Shown: positions 17,517 to 28,666, counted from the first letter of the stretch. The stretch is 64,000 nt of DNA from VAZQ01 sp963753575 (GCA_963753575.1 CAVWCR010000003.1:930001-994000), one strand, 5' to 3'. Notes: a model not told the origin generated them from the sequence alone. Program-made: numbers and translations.

Positions 17517-18524
17517 TCACTGTAGTCCGGCGGCGCGCAAGTACTGCAGATCGACGAAGCGCTCGGGCGGCGGCAGCGGCGCCTTGAGCACGCCGGCCTC
17601 GCCCATGAAGGAAATCACTCTCGCGAACCCCTTCATGTCGATCTCGCCCTGCCGTGGCAGCACGTTGCGCTCGGGCTCGAAATAAAGCGACAGCGTGAGT
17701 TTTGCATTTGCTTCCGCAAAGCCCGTGGTTTCCACGATCGTGCGCACGACGTCGTTGCGCCGGGCCGGATCGCGGATGAAGCGGAACGCGGCGGCTAACC
17801 CGCGCACGAAGCGCCCGACCGCATCCTTGTTGGCTTCCGCCCAGGATTTGCGCGCCGCCGTCACCGTGTAGACGAAGTCCGGCACCGCTTCGGTGGACAG
17901 GCCGAGGAGCCGATAGCCCCGCCGCATGGCGACGAAATCCTGCGGCTGGCCGAGCGGAACCGCATAGCAGTCGCCGGCGGTGAGGCAGGCCAGACGATCG
18001 GGCGTCCCGTCTACGAACTTGGTGCGGAAATCGTCGCGCTCGAGGCCATGCATGGCCATGAGCTTGCGGATCGACACCGTGATCGAGCCTTTCTCGGCCG
18101 CAAACCCCAAGAGCTTGCCCTTGAGGTCGGCATAGGTCTTGATCTCCGGCTTGGCGACCAGGCTGTAGATCGGATTGTTGAACTCGGCCGCGATCGCGAC
18201 CGCATCCGAGCCCTTGAGCGCCGCCTGGATCATGAACGCGGTCGCGACGTGGGCGAGATCGGCGGTGCCGTCGTGCAGCGCTTCGACGAGCTTTTCACCG
18301 CCGCCCGCCACCGGAACGACCACGAAATTCAGTCCCTCGCGGGCGAAGAATTTTTCCCGCTCGGCCACCAGGAGCGGCAGCGCGAAGATGCTGCGCAAGG
18401 CGGAGAAGGCCTGCGCGTAACGTACCGTCACGGTTTGCGTTGCGGCTTCTCTGTTAAAGCCGAACAGACCAAAACCGAATAGAATGGTGACGGCAAGAAC
18501 GCGAAGGATATTGCTGCTGATCAT
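17517..18524 (-). CDS. SsuA/THI5-like ABC transporter substrate-binding protein, 335 aa
   Basis: Periplasmic binding protein with an N-terminal signal or anchor (MISSNILRVLAVTILFGFGLFG). It has the NMT1/TauA/SsuA fold, with segments such as VAEREKFFAREGL, LVEALHDGTADLAHVATAFMI and YADLKGKLLGF. The C-terminal PLPPPERFVDLQYLRAAG is shared with the gene just upstream, so the two are tandem paralogues (start 5 bp after the upstream stop). No permease or ATPase gene is adjacent, so the transporter and ligand are unknown. I chose the ATG at 18524; the open frame further upstream lies inside the neighbour. Confidence 0.82.
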   Translation of the reverse strand: MISSNILRVLAVTILFGFGLFGFNREAATQTVTVRYAQAFSALRSIFALPLLVAEREKFFAREGLNFVVVPVAGGGEKLVEALHDGTADLAHVATAFMIQAALKGSDAVAIAAEFNNPIYSLVAKPEIKTYADLKGKLLGFAAEKGSITVSIRKLMAMHGLERDDFRTKFVDGTPDRLACLTAGDCYAVPLGQPQDFVAMRRGYRLLGLSTEAVPDFVYTVTAARKSWAEANKDAVGRFVRGLAAAFRFIRDPARRNDVVRTIVETTGFAEANAKLTLSLYFEPERNVLPRQGEIDMKGFARVISFMGEAGVLKAPLPPPERFVDLQYLRAAGLQ

Positions 18525-18529
18525 GCTGA

Positions 18530-19516
18530 CTACTCTATGCCGGCGGCCCGCAGGTACTGCAGGTCGACGAAGCGCTCGGGCGGCGGCAGCGGCGTTTTCA
18601 ACGTACCGGCCTCGCCCATGAAGGCGATCACCTGCGCGAGCCCCTTGAGGTCGACTTCCGCCTGGCGCGGCATCACGCCCCGGTCGGGCTCGAAATAGAG
18701 CGCCATGACGGCGCGCGCGATCTCTTCGGACGAGCCGGTCTGCTCGACGATCGCCTTGACGACCTCGGCGCGATTGGCCGGCGCGCGGATGAGCCGGAAG
18801 GCGTCTGCGATGGCGCGCACGAAGCGCACGACCTTGTCCTTGTTGGCGGCCGCCCAGGCGCGCCGTGCCGCAATGACCTGGAACTGGATCGCATCGACCG
18901 CCTCGGTCGAGTCGCCAAGCCGCCGATAGCCCTGGCGCGCTGCCATGAGATCGTTGGGCTGGCCGAGCGGCACGCCCGCGCACTCGCCACGTTTGAGGCA
19001 GTCGAATCGCACCGGCGTGCCGACAAGCTCCTTGACCTGATAGTCGCCGTTGCCCAGGCCGTGCTTGGCCAGAAGCTTGCGCATCGTGATCGAGATCGTG
19101 TCGGCGCCGACCGAAAGCCCGATCGTCTTGCCCTTGAGATCGGCAAAGCTTGCGATCTCCGGCCGCACGATCAGGGTGTAGACCGGGTTGCGGACTTCAC
19201 CCGCGATCGCAACCGAGTCCGATCCCTTGAGCACAGCCGAGATCAAGTACGGCGTGGAGGAGTGCGCAATGTCGACACGGCCGGCGTCAAGCGCCGCCAC
19301 CATCTTGTCGGTGCCGCCAGGGATCAGGACCGATTCAATTGCGATGCCTTCGCGGGCGAAGAACCCCTTGCGCTCGGCGATGAAGAGATAGAGCGTGCCG
19401 ACATTGCGAACCGTCGACGGGATCTTGCCGAAGCGCAGCTTATCCTGCGCGGCGGCCGCGCCGACGCATGTGGCACTGATCAAACCCGCGAGCGCCGCGG
19501 CAAGATACCGACGCAT
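18530..19516 (-). CDS. SsuA/THI5-like ABC transporter substrate-binding protein, 328 aa
   Basis: First of two tandem paralogues. A clean signal peptide (MRRYLAAALAGLISATCVGAAAAQ) precedes an NMT1-like fold: IAERKGFFAREGIAIE, MVAALDAGRVDIAHSSTPYLI, FADLKGKTIGLSVGA. It aligns over its whole length with the downstream protein, including the same C-terminus. Orphan binding proteins of this type often carry organic sulfur, nitrile or aromatic ligands, but the ligand cannot be inferred. The start is an ATG at 19516. Confidence 0.82.
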   Translation of the reverse strand: MRRYLAAALAGLISATCVGAAAAQDKLRFGKIPSTVRNVGTLYLFIAERKGFFAREGIAIESVLIPGGTDKMVAALDAGRVDIAHSSTPYLISAVLKGSDSVAIAGEVRNPVYTLIVRPEIASFADLKGKTIGLSVGADTISITMRKLLAKHGLGNGDYQVKELVGTPVRFDCLKRGECAGVPLGQPNDLMAARQGYRRLGDSTEAVDAIQFQVIAARRAWAAANKDKVVRFVRAIADAFRLIRAPANRAEVVKAIVEQTGSSEEIARAVMALYFEPDRGVMPRQAEVDLKGLAQVIAFMGEAGTLKTPLPPPERFVDLQYLRAAGIE

Positions 19517-19543
19517 CCGATCCTCCCTGTCGCCCCTGCGCAG

Positions 19544-20914
19544 TCAGGCGCTGAAGCGGGCCCGTACCGTGGCGGCCCTGGTCTTGTCCACGCGCACGTT
19601 CATCGCAACGCTGCCGTCGTCCCGGACTGCCTTGGCCAGGACTTCGGTGTTGCGATGGAGCCAGCTTATGCCAGCCCCGTCGGTGCCGTCGAGGACAAGA
19701 TCGAGCACGATCCGGCTCGTCGCAATTCGCGCTTCGATCTCGCGGAGCAGCCGATCGATCCCCTCGCCGGTCAGAGCGGAGACCGGTACTGCGGGGCGCC
19801 CCGTCCGTTCGGCCAGGTTGATAAGCCGCTCGCGGCCGGCCGCATCGAGGCGATCGATCTTGTTCCACACTTCGATCAGTTGCCGGCCCGGCTCGATGCC
19901 GAGCTGCTGTAACACGTCCTCCACGTCCTGTGATTGTGCCTCGCTGTCCTCATGCGAGACGTCGCGCACATGCAGGATGACATCGGCCGCGATGACTTCT
20001 TCGAGCGTGGCGCGAAAGGCGGCGACCAGCGTGGTCGGAAGGTCAGAAATGAAGCCGACCGTATCGGAGAGGATCACCTTGGCGCCATGCGGCAAGTCGA
20101 GGGCGCGCATGGTCGGATCGAGGGTCGCGAACAGCATGTCGGCGGAAAGCACTTCCGCGCGCGTGAGCCGGTTGAACAGCGTCGACTTGCCGGCATTGGT
20201 GTAACCGACCAAGGCAACAATCGGGTACGGCACGCGCTTGCGGCTGTCACGGTGCAGCTGGCGCGTGCGCTTCACCTTTTCGAGATCGTTCTCGATGCGA
20301 GCAATGCGCTCCTCGATCAGCCGGCGGTCGGTCTCCAGCTGGCTTTCGCCGGGGCCGCCGAGAAAGCCGAAGCCGCCGCGCTGGCGCTCGAGATGGGTCC
20401 AGGAGCGCACCAGCCGGCTCTTCTGATAAGTGAGATGCGCGTGCTCGACCTGCAGTGTGCCCTCGCGGGTCTGCGCCCGCCGCCCGAAGATCTCCAGGAT
20501 CAAGCCGGTTCGGTCGACCACCTTGGCGCCCCAGGCTTCTTCGAGATTGCGCTGTTGCACCGGCGACAGCGCGCAATCCATCACCACGATGCCGGCCTCG
20601 TCGGACTTGATGACGCCCGCAAGCTCTTCGACCTTGCCCTTACCAATATAGGTCGCCGGACGAATGTCGCTGATCTGCACGATGCCGGCCTCGACCACGG
20701 CAAGGTCGATGGCGCGCGCAAGGCCTACGGCTTCGTCGAGCTTGGCCTCCGGCGAGCGCACGGCAAGGTGCGCAGGCGCTCCCGCGCTGCGTTGGGCTCG
20801 CGCGCTGTGATCTCGCGCGCGTCGATGTGGCTCGATCACGATGGCGCGCGCACCGCCCCCACTCTCTCCGAGCTGGGGGCGGTCGCTACGCTTATCGAAC
20901 CGGCGGGTTTCCAA
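19544..20914 (-). CDS. hflX: Ribosome-associated GTPase HflX
   Basis: HflX splits stalled or hibernating 70S ribosomes. The N-terminal nucleotide-binding domain is followed by the glycine-rich linker RQRGGFGFLGGPGESQLETD. The Obg-type G domain comes next, with G1 VGYTNAGKST, G3 DTVGF and G4 NKID. The C-terminal domain is short. The start is a TTG whose first base directly abuts the hfq stop (20915), so the true start could be slightly further in. The hfq-hflX order is conserved in proteobacteria and argues for cotranscription. Confidence 0.93.
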   Translation of the reverse strand: METRRFDKRSDRPQLGESGGGARAIVIEPHRRARDHSARAQRSAGAPAHLAVRSPEAKLDEAVGLARAIDLAVVEAGIVQISDIRPATYIGKGKVEELAGVIKSDEAGIVVMDCALSPVQQRNLEEAWGAKVVDRTGLILEIFGRRAQTREGTLQVEHAHLTYQKSRLVRSWTHLERQRGGFGFLGGPGESQLETDRRLIEERIARIENDLEKVKRTRQLHRDSRKRVPYPIVALVGYTNAGKSTLFNRLTRAEVLSADMLFATLDPTMRALDLPHGAKVILSDTVGFISDLPTTLVAAFRATLEEVIAADVILHVRDVSHEDSEAQSQDVEDVLQQLGIEPGRQLIEVWNKIDRLDAAGRERLINLAERTGRPAVPVSALTGEGIDRLLREIEARIATSRIVLDLVLDGTDGAGISWLHRNTEVLAKAVRDDGSVAMNVRVDKTRAATVRARFSA

Positions 20915-21175
20915 CTAGGCTTTGTCTCCGGCCGGTGGTTCTTCAGCCCCTTCGAACAGCTGGATCGGATGACCCGGCATGATCGTCGAGATCGCGTGCT
21001 TGTAGACAAGCTGTGAGTGTCCGTCGCGACGCAGGAGCACGCAGAAATTGTCGAACCACGTTACGACGCCCTGCAGCTTGACTCCGTTGACCAGAAAAAT
21101 CGTCAGCGGAGTCTTGCTCTTTCGAACATGGTTCAGGAAGGTGTCTTGTAGGTTTTGTGAGCGGTCAGCCGCCAT
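20915..21175 (-). CDS. hfq: RNA chaperone Hfq
   Basis: Sm-like hexameric chaperone for sRNA-mRNA pairing, 86 residues. Sm1 is seen in LQDTFLNHVRKSKTPLTIFLVNGVKLQG, and Sm2 in LVYKHAISTIMP, matching the YKHAIST core of alphaproteobacterial Hfq. The start ATG at 21175 gives the conserved MAADRSQNLQ N-terminus, so the longer open frame upstream is not coding. The gene immediately precedes hflX. Confidence 0.97.
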   Translation of the reverse strand: MAADRSQNLQDTFLNHVRKSKTPLTIFLVNGVKLQGVVTWFDNFCVLLRRDGHSQLVYKHAISTIMPGHPIQLFEGAEEPPAGDKA

Positions 21176-21342
21176 TGTGTTGGTTCCATTTTTTTTCCTG
21201 CGGGCCCCTTCCCGCAAGCTTGTGTCCAAGGCGCTTGTGACCCCAACCGGGCTCACAAGGACTTGGACGGTGGCATTACAGGGCACCCGATGAGGCGGTG
21301 CAAGCGGAAGTTGGGGGCAGGCTGTGCTCTCGGGTGGGGCAA

Positions 21343-22200
21343 TTAACCCCACTCGGCATAGCTGTGGAAATCACGCCGCAAAGCCGTGGCGACGAGGCCG
21401 GGCCTGCCGCTGCCCACCGGCCGGTCATCGATTCGTACAACCGGCATGACGACCTGGCTTGCCGCCGTAACAAAGGCTTCGCGGGCCGCATAGGCTTCTG
21501 CGACCGTAAATGGACGCTCTTCTAGGACAAGGCCGAGGGCCTTGATGGCGTCGATCAATACGCTCCTGGTGATGCCTCGTAAGATTCCGTTATCGGCCGG
21601 CCGGGTCACCACTTTGTCGTCAGGGGTAACGATCCAGGCATTGCTTGATGAGCCTTCGGTGACATGCCCGTCCCGGTCCACCAGCCAGGCCTCGCGCGCA
21701 CCTTGAGCGCGCGCGGCCTGTTTGGCGAGCACGTTGGGCAGGAGTGCGATGGTCTTGATGTCGACGCGCGACCATCGCTCATCAGGGACGGTGATGACCG
21801 CAATCCCCTCGTCCGCCAGCCGCTCGTTGTTGGCGGGATCGAGGCTGCGCGCCGTCATGACGATACTCGGCCGCGTTCCGCTCGGCGGGAAGGCGTGGTC
21901 GCGGCGCGCGACACCACGAGTGATCTGGACATAGATAATACCGTGGCGTACGCGGTTGCGCCGAATGGTCTCGCGCATCACGACGCCGAGTGCCGACGGC
22001 GACAACGGTAAGGCGATCTGCAACTCGCCCAGCGATCGCTGCAACCGTTCGATGTGCCGGCGCTCATCGATCATCCGGCCGTCCTTTACCTCGCAGACCT
22101 CATAGACGCCATCGGCGAACTGGTAGCCGCGATCCTCGATGTGGACCGTGGCATCGCGGCGCGGCAGATAGCGGCCGTTGACGTAGGCGACGCGGGACAA
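21343..22200 (-). CDS. dat: D-amino-acid transaminase (fold-type IV PLP enzyme)
   Basis: Interconverts D-amino acids with 2-oxo acids (D-alanine to D-glutamate type). The N-terminal YVNGRYLPRRDATVHIEDRGYQFADGVYE and the PLP lysine region R-x-DIKTIALLPNVLAK are diagnostic of the DAT/BCAT fold-IV family. TEGSSSNAWIV and GILRGITR are the later cofactor-binding segments. I chose a TTG start at 22200 because GGAG lies 6 bases upstream and the protein then begins SRVAYVNG, giving 285 residues as usual. The frame stays open far upstream without family similarity. Confidence 0.88.
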   Translation of the reverse strand: MSRVAYVNGRYLPRRDATVHIEDRGYQFADGVYEVCEVKDGRMIDERRHIERLQRSLGELQIALPLSPSALGVVMRETIRRNRVRHGIIYVQITRGVARRDHAFPPSGTRPSIVMTARSLDPANNERLADEGIAVITVPDERWSRVDIKTIALLPNVLAKQAARAQGAREAWLVDRDGHVTEGSSSNAWIVTPDDKVVTRPADNGILRGITRSVLIDAIKALGLVLEERPFTVAEAYAAREAFVTAASQVVMPVVRIDDRPVGSGRPGLVATALRRDFHSYAEWG

Positions 22201-22323
22201 GGACGACTCCAGTCGAGGAAGGCTGCGGACAATGCGCGCTGTCCATACCAGTTTTCGCGCAGCAAGCGAACTGTCGGGTGGCTCGGTAGGTCCATTTCCC
22301 GGTGGAGCCGCAAACCTTTCGTC

Positions 22324-22353
22324 TTGTTGCCGGGATGCTGCCGCTCTTATGAT
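22324..22353 (+). promoter_or_regulatory. Candidate sigma-70-type promoter for the 22456 membrane protein
   Basis: TTGTTG at 22324-22329 and TATGAT at 22348-22353 are separated by 18 bp, in the 255-bp divergent gap between the transaminase and the membrane protein. Read by eye only. Confidence 0.3.
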
Positions 22354-22455
22354 ATTGTTATCGCCAGTCCTTACGCTTGCTATCTCCTGTGACGCTGCGG
22401 CATGGCCGCTTCCAATTGCGGTTGACTCTGCCGAACAACTCCAGAGGGGGCCTTT

Positions 22456-23214
22456 ATGACAAATACTGCAATGTCTGCGCGCTTCGCAGAGAGCGACTTT
22501 CGCGTCGGGCGGGTCCTTAGCCGCACGGCAACGATCTATTCGCGGAACTTTGTGATATTTTTTCTGATCGCTCTTGTCGCCAGCACGCCAGGCGTGCTGC
22601 TCATACAGCGTAACGTCGACACAATCGCGAGCGGTAACCCGCCTGCGGGGACGCTCATCATGCTTGGCATCGGTGTTGTCCTGTCCACGGTCCTCGGCAT
22701 GATCAGCCAGGCCGTGATGGTGCACGCGGCGTTTCAAGCCATGCGCCTTCGGCCGGTTAGTCTCGGTGAATCTCTGAAGGTCGGCCTTGCGCGAGTCATT
22801 TCGGTCATCCTGCTCGCGATCCTGATGGGCCTGCTGATGGGGCTGGGGTTCATGCTTCTGTTAGTCCCGGGACTCATTCTTATGACGATGTGGTTTGTGG
22901 GAGTGCCGCCCTGTGTGGTCGAACGGACGGGGCCATGGACCAGCCTGAAGCGCAGTGCCGCGCTGACAAAGGGACATCGCTGGAAGATATTCGGAATAAT
23001 TCTGCTCCTGGGTATCATCAGCATTGCTGTGTCCCAGCTCATCGAGCTGGCGTTCAGGGTGCTCGGAAACGATATCCTGTTGACCCTCGGCAGGCTCTTT
23101 TGGGGTGCCCTCTATGGGGCTTATTCGGCGATTGTTGTTGTGGTGACCTACCACGACCTGCGCGTGGCCAAGGAAGGCGTCGACATCGAGCAGATCGCTG
23201 CCGTGTTCGACTGA
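22456..23214 (+). CDS. Polytopic membrane protein of unknown function, 252 aa
   Basis: Predicted six transmembrane helices: about 32-50, 67-92, 114-134, 135-150, 178-200 and 212-235. The pattern R..R...Y..NF at the N-terminus, followed by VVERTGPWTSLKRSAALTKGHRWKIFG, resembles the YciC/DUF975-type or glycerophosphodiesterase-membrane-domain proteins. In those, the loop 'SLKRSxxLTKGxRW' recurs. No catalytic domain is present. The ATG at 22456 has a purine-rich GAGGGGG upstream. It is divergent from the transaminase gene and lies at the 3' side of the MoxR-type operon, transcribed toward it. Confidence 0.75.
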   Translation: MTNTAMSARFAESDFRVGRVLSRTATIYSRNFVIFFLIALVASTPGVLLIQRNVDTIASGNPPAGTLIMLGIGVVLSTVLGMISQAVMVHAAFQAMRLRPVSLGESLKVGLARVISVILLAILMGLLMGLGFMLLLVPGLILMTMWFVGVPPCVVERTGPWTSLKRSAALTKGHRWKIFGIILLLGIISIAVSQLIELAFRVLGNDILLTLGRLFWGALYGAYSAIVVVVTYHDLRVAKEGVDIEQIAAVFD

Positions 23215-23245
23215 TCGTCACGCCGCGAAGGCGCGCACAGGCAGC

Positions 23246-24145
23246 TCATTTGCTGCGGCCGGCGTGTTTGTCGGCGCGCGCCTTTCCGAACAACTGCTCG
23301 TGCTCCAGGAAGGCGCGTTGCGCCGTATAGAATTCGCGCAAGAACGGCCCGACGTCGGCTGGCGTGAGCGGTGTCGTCCATTCGATCCGGCGGCAGATCT
23401 TGTCGCAGACCTCGCCGAGCAGCCGCTCTGTATCCGCGGTGATAGGCCGGCGCAGCAGTTCTTCGAGCACCTGCAGTTCGAAGGCCCCATAGCCGCGCAG
23501 TTGTGCGCTGGTGAATGAGAAACGCGCCTTTTGCTCCACCAGATCGCTCAGCAGCACGCGTTTTGGCAGCGAGATCACGAGCGTGCCGGCGAGCAGATCG
23601 CCTCCGCGCATGCGATCGCGGTTGATGAAGGGCAGCGCCGCGAAAAGCAGCATCCAGAACGCAATGGCGAGGTTGGACCAGTCCACCGCGCCACCGGCAC
23701 CCTTCGGGGCGCTCAGCAGGACGCCGAGCGGAAGGAACGTTTCGATCTCACGGGTGAGATTGCGCGCCACAATCGCCGATGGCAGCAACGGCCCGCCCGC
23801 CCGATCGATCACGCGCAGCCCGACCAAGCGCTTGCCCGGCGTCGCTCCGCGCCAGGCGAGCTCGAAGGCGACGAAATAGAGGTTGCGTATGATGAAGGCG
23901 ATGAACAGGCTGATCGAGATGGCAATCAGGCTGGCGCCGCTGATGCCGATCGCCGAAACCAGCAACACCATGATCGCGATGATCAGGATGAGCCAGATGA
24001 CCAGGTCGATGGTGAAGGCGACGAGCCGTTCGCCGTAGTCGGCGAGCTCGACCGAGAGCGGCACGCCCTCGGGCGTGATGATCTGGCGCCTTTCGCGCCG
24101 GACGCCTTCGAGAAAGTCCGAGGTGCGGTCGTGGGCTAGCGTCAT
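23246..24145 (-). CDS. RDD-family membrane protein (last gene of MoxR operon)
   Basis: Contains an RDD-type domain (about residues 20-165) with membrane helices near 35-75 and 130-150, and the segment ATPGKRLVGLRVIDRAGGPLLP typical of RDD proteins. The soluble C-terminal third (about 200-299) is charged. RDD proteins have been linked to ion transport in some bacteria; the role here is unknown. The ATG at 24145 overlaps the stop of the SpoIIM-like gene (ATGA), so it is coupled to that operon. Confidence 0.82.
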   Translation of the reverse strand: MTLAHDRTSDFLEGVRRERRQIITPEGVPLSVELADYGERLVAFTIDLVIWLILIIAIMVLLVSAIGISGASLIAISISLFIAFIIRNLYFVAFELAWRGATPGKRLVGLRVIDRAGGPLLPSAIVARNLTREIETFLPLGVLLSAPKGAGGAVDWSNLAIAFWMLLFAALPFINRDRMRGGDLLAGTLVISLPKRVLLSDLVEQKARFSFTSAQLRGYGAFELQVLEELLRRPITADTERLLGEVCDKICRRIEWTTPLTPADVGPFLREFYTAQRAFLEHEQLFGKARADKHAGRSK

Positions 24146-25197
24146 CGCGAGGCTCTCCTGCCGACGAGGCCGAAATAAGCGAGCCAAAGCGCGGCCATCC
24201 CGAACCCGATGAGGAAGCGGAGCGGCGTGCTCTGGACGAGCTGGCGGCAGCCGCCTTCGAGGAAGGCGGCTGCTAGCAGCATGAGGACGGCGCCGACCGC
24301 CATCTGGCCGGCCAGGCGGCCGTGCATGGCGAGGTTCTCGAGGCGCGTGTAGCGACCCGGAAACAGCATCTTTTCGGCGATGAGGAGACCGCCGGCCGCA
24401 AACAAGATGAGCCCGCCCAGCTCGGTGGTACCGTGGATGGACAGCCAGCCCAGGAAATCGATGCTCAGATCGCGGTTGTAATGGAGCGCCAGGAAGGCGC
24501 CGATCGGCAGCCCCTGGTAGACGGTCAGCAGCAGGGTCGGAATCCCGAGCCCCATGCCGAGGCCGAACGTCATGATCCCGATCAGTGTGTTGTGATTGAA
24601 CAGAACGCCCGCGAAGAGCCCGAACGATTCAACAAGGCCCGGCCAGGGCGCGAAGATTTCCTTGCTATAGAGATCGGCCCGCGTGCTCGAGGGCCCGCGT
24701 CCGCCGCCAAGCCCGCTGGGCACCAGCGAAGTAAACCAGGTTTCGTCCTGCACCGTCAGCATGAATCCGGCCGCGACCCCGAGGAGCAGCGCGATCGCCG
24801 CGATCAGGATGTGCCAGCGCGCCGAGCGAACGGCGGCCGGGAGCTCCCGCCCGAAGAACGAGCGCAGGCCGTCGAGCGGATTGGCGCGCGGACCGTATAC
24901 CGCCAGGAATGCGCGAACCGACAGTGTTTCAAGGTAGAGCAGCAGGTTGCGGTCGAGCACGATCGTGCGTGCGACCGAGAGCGACGACAGCGCGGCGCGA
25001 TAGAGGATTGGCAGCTGCTGCAGTTCATCGAGCGAGAGCTTGCGTATGCCCTGGCGCTCGACGCGAGCGACGAGCCGTTCCAGTTCGTGCCAGCCTTCCG
25101 CCCTGCCCTTGCGGAACTCGCTGCTCTTGAGAACGAGCTCGGGCCGGCCGGCCGTCTGGCCGCTGGCGATGTCGGTATCGACGGCGGGCATGCTCAT
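24142..25197 (-). CDS. SpoIIM-like (DUF95) integral membrane protein, 351 aa
   Basis: A cytoplasmic N-terminal region (about 1-115, with LERLVARVERQGIRKLSLDELQQLPILYR) is followed by six or so membrane helices, the layout of stage II sporulation protein M relatives. The organism is not a spore former; this family is common in MoxR operons of Gram-negatives. SHGTTELGG-like WLSIHGTTELGGLI is the most conserved membrane motif. The start is an ATG at 25197 overlapping the DUF58 stop by 4 bp, and the end overlaps the RDD start by 4 bp. Confidence 0.85.
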   Translation of the reverse strand: MSMPAVDTDIASGQTAGRPELVLKSSEFRKGRAEGWHELERLVARVERQGIRKLSLDELQQLPILYRAALSSLSVARTIVLDRNLLLYLETLSVRAFLAVYGPRANPLDGLRSFFGRELPAAVRSARWHILIAAIALLLGVAAGFMLTVQDETWFTSLVPSGLGGGRGPSSTRADLYSKEIFAPWPGLVESFGLFAGVLFNHNTLIGIMTFGLGMGLGIPTLLLTVYQGLPIGAFLALHYNRDLSIDFLGWLSIHGTTELGGLILFAAGGLLIAEKMLFPGRYTRLENLAMHGRLAGQMAVGAVLMLLAAAFLEGGCRQLVQSTPLRFLIGFGMAALWLAYFGLVGRRASR

Positions 25198-26503
25198 ATC
25201 AGGCCGCGTTGCTTGATCAGGAGGTAGCGATTGATGAGCGCGACCGACAGGCCGCGGCTCGGCACGTCGAGGCAGTGGACGCCGAGCCGCTCCAGCCGTT
25301 CCAGGACGATACTGCGCTCCCGCAGAAAGTCGTGCGCGATGACGGATTGCGCGACATCGGTGAACTCCTGGGGCGGTGCCTCCACCGCCCGCTGCAGGAC
25401 CGAGCCGCGCTGGGTGACGAAGACCACAACGTGCCGATTGACAACGTGCTGCATGCTTTCGATCAGCAACTCGGCCGTGATGGTATCGACAAAATCGGTG
25501 AACAGGATCACCAGCGCGCGTCGTTTGAGGCGCGCGTTGAGCTCGGCCAGGCCGAGCGTGAAGTTGGTCTCCTGATGCTGGTAGCTGAGCTCGGCGGTCG
25601 AGTGCTGGATGCGCGCAAAGCTCGATATTCCGCGGCTGGGACCGAGATAGTGCCGCACCGCCGCGTCGAATCCATAGACGCCCACGAGGTCGCCGCCGCG
25701 CAGCGAAATCCAGGCCAGCACCAGGCCGGCATTGATGGCGTGGTCGAGGCGCGTGATGCCGTCGATCGGCTCCAGCATGAGATAGCCGGTGTCGAACGCC
25801 ATTACGACCGGGTGATTGCGCTCGATCTGAAACTCCTTGCAGACGAGCTTGCGATGGCGCGCTGAATGCTTCCAGTCGATGAAGCGGCTGTCGAACCCCG
25901 GGACATACTCGCGCAGCGCCTCGAACTCGGCGCCTTCCCCTTTGTGCCGCTCGGTCTTGATGCCGTAGATGGCTTCGCGGGAGTAGAACTGCAGCGCCAC
26001 GCCGTGCACGCCTCGTACATTGGGCAGGACGTCGACCGTCCGGTCGACCGGTATGCAGCGGGTGAATTGAACGAGCCCGAGCGGTCCTCGCCAGCGCACC
26101 CAGACCCGATCCACGTGGACTTTTCCGCGCCGGCGCGGGGCGATCGGAAGGACAACGCGAACCTCCTGTCCGACCGCGAGCACGCCGGTGACGATGTCGG
26201 ATGGCTCGATCTCGCCGCGCTGGTCGGCGATGAGCTCGAACGGCGTGGCGCGCCGCCATCGGGTTGCCGCGATCGTGGCCGTGCTGGCGCCGCGCTCGCC
26301 GATGTAGAGCGCCTCCGGCACCGTCACCTTGATCTCGAGAAGCCGCGGCGGGAACGTAAGCGAGGCATCGGTCGCGGCCGCGAGCAGAACGAAAGCGCCG
26401 TAGCCAAACGCCAGCACCCATAGGCTCGGGTTGTAGATCACGACGAGCAGCGTAAGCGGAATGCCGCAAACGAAAATCAGGACAGCGCGGCCGGTCGGAC
26501 GAA

Positions 26504-26507
<4 letters not shown>
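25194..26507 (-). CDS. DUF58-domain protein with von Willebrand A-like fold, 437 aa
   Basis: Two N-terminal membrane helices (about 8-45) precede a beta-rich segment and a DUF58 domain, whose core is GAEFEALREYVPGFDSRFIDWKHSARHRKLVCKEFQIER. A VWA-like region with VVMAFDTGYLM (partial MIDAS, D-x-G-x-L) follows. DUF58 proteins accompany MoxR AAA+ ATPases and are probably their substrates or metal-loading partners. Its 3' end overlaps the SpoIIM start, and its 5' end overlaps the moxR stop (26504-26507). Confidence 0.88.
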
Positions 26508-27460
<953 letters not shown>

Positions 27461-28666
27461 CAAGCATTTCCCCTTGCCATCGATGTGTATCGCGAGCGAT
27501 CGAGACCAGCGCGGCCTGATCGCGCCGGCTTCCCTCACGCAGGCTACGCGCCCGGCGCAGCAGCGCCGTGCAATCGACCGTGACGCCACGCGCCCCGCCT
27601 ACCCGCTGCAGCCACGCGAGCAGCGCCTCGCCGGTGAGCGCGCGCGGCTCATGCAGCTGGCGGGCGACGTGACGAACTGTTTCCTCGACGTAACGTCGAA
27701 TCATTACGTGCTGATGGCCGGTGAATTCAATGAGCTTGGCCATGTTCTGTAAGAGGCCCGCGCGGCCGGCGCTCAACGGCGGCGGAAGCGACTGCGGCGC
27801 GCCGAAACGCGCGAGCGTCGCCCACAAAAGGAGCCCGATCGCCACCAGGCCCTGGAGGGTTGCGGCGACGAACGGAAAGCGGAACAGCAGCAGGAACGGG
27901 TTGGCGGCCGGCGCCGTGTAGCCGTGGATGGTTTCGTCGAATACCACCGCGCCCTCTCTTCCGCGCAGGCGGTTGATCAGAGCGACCGCGAGCGCCGCGT
28001 TGCCCTCGCGTGCAAGCCCGTGGTTTGCGATCACGTCCGGGTCGGAGAGTATGACCGTCCGGCGATTGCGCTCGACGAGTTCGGCGACCAGCATTCCACC
28101 TTCGCCGGCTAGGAGCGGCCGCAGGCGGGTTCCGCGTATGAGCTGGAGCGGCTTGACCACATTCGGCGCAAGACCAAACACATTCGTTGTCCATGTCACA
28201 GGAGCGTCCTCCCGGACGACTTCCGCCCGCCTGTCAACGAGCTTGACGGCCCACTCGGCCTCAAGGATCAGCCGTTGTCTCACCTGGCCCAGCCAGCCGG
28301 GGTGTTGCTGGCTCGGCAATCCAAACCATTTAGGCAACACGAGCAGGACCGTGTCGGCCTTGAGGAGCGTGCGGAGCGCTTCCTCCGACTGGGCGCTGGC
28401 ACGCGGCTCGGCCAGCACCAGCACACCGCCGCCCGCCAGCTGATCCAATGAATGCGATGTACTCTTGACGACCGGAACGTCGAGCCGATGCAGCACTTCG
28501 ACAATGCCAGCGTGTCCGATCGCGGAACGCGAAAAGGTGCTGGCGCCGGTCGGATCGGGGCCGGTGTGCTCCTTGGTACCCATCAGGAACAGGGATGCCG
28601 CAAAGATCACCACGGCGGCGGCGATCCAGCCGATCAGCAACTTGCGCGAAAAGATCGTTGTGTCGC

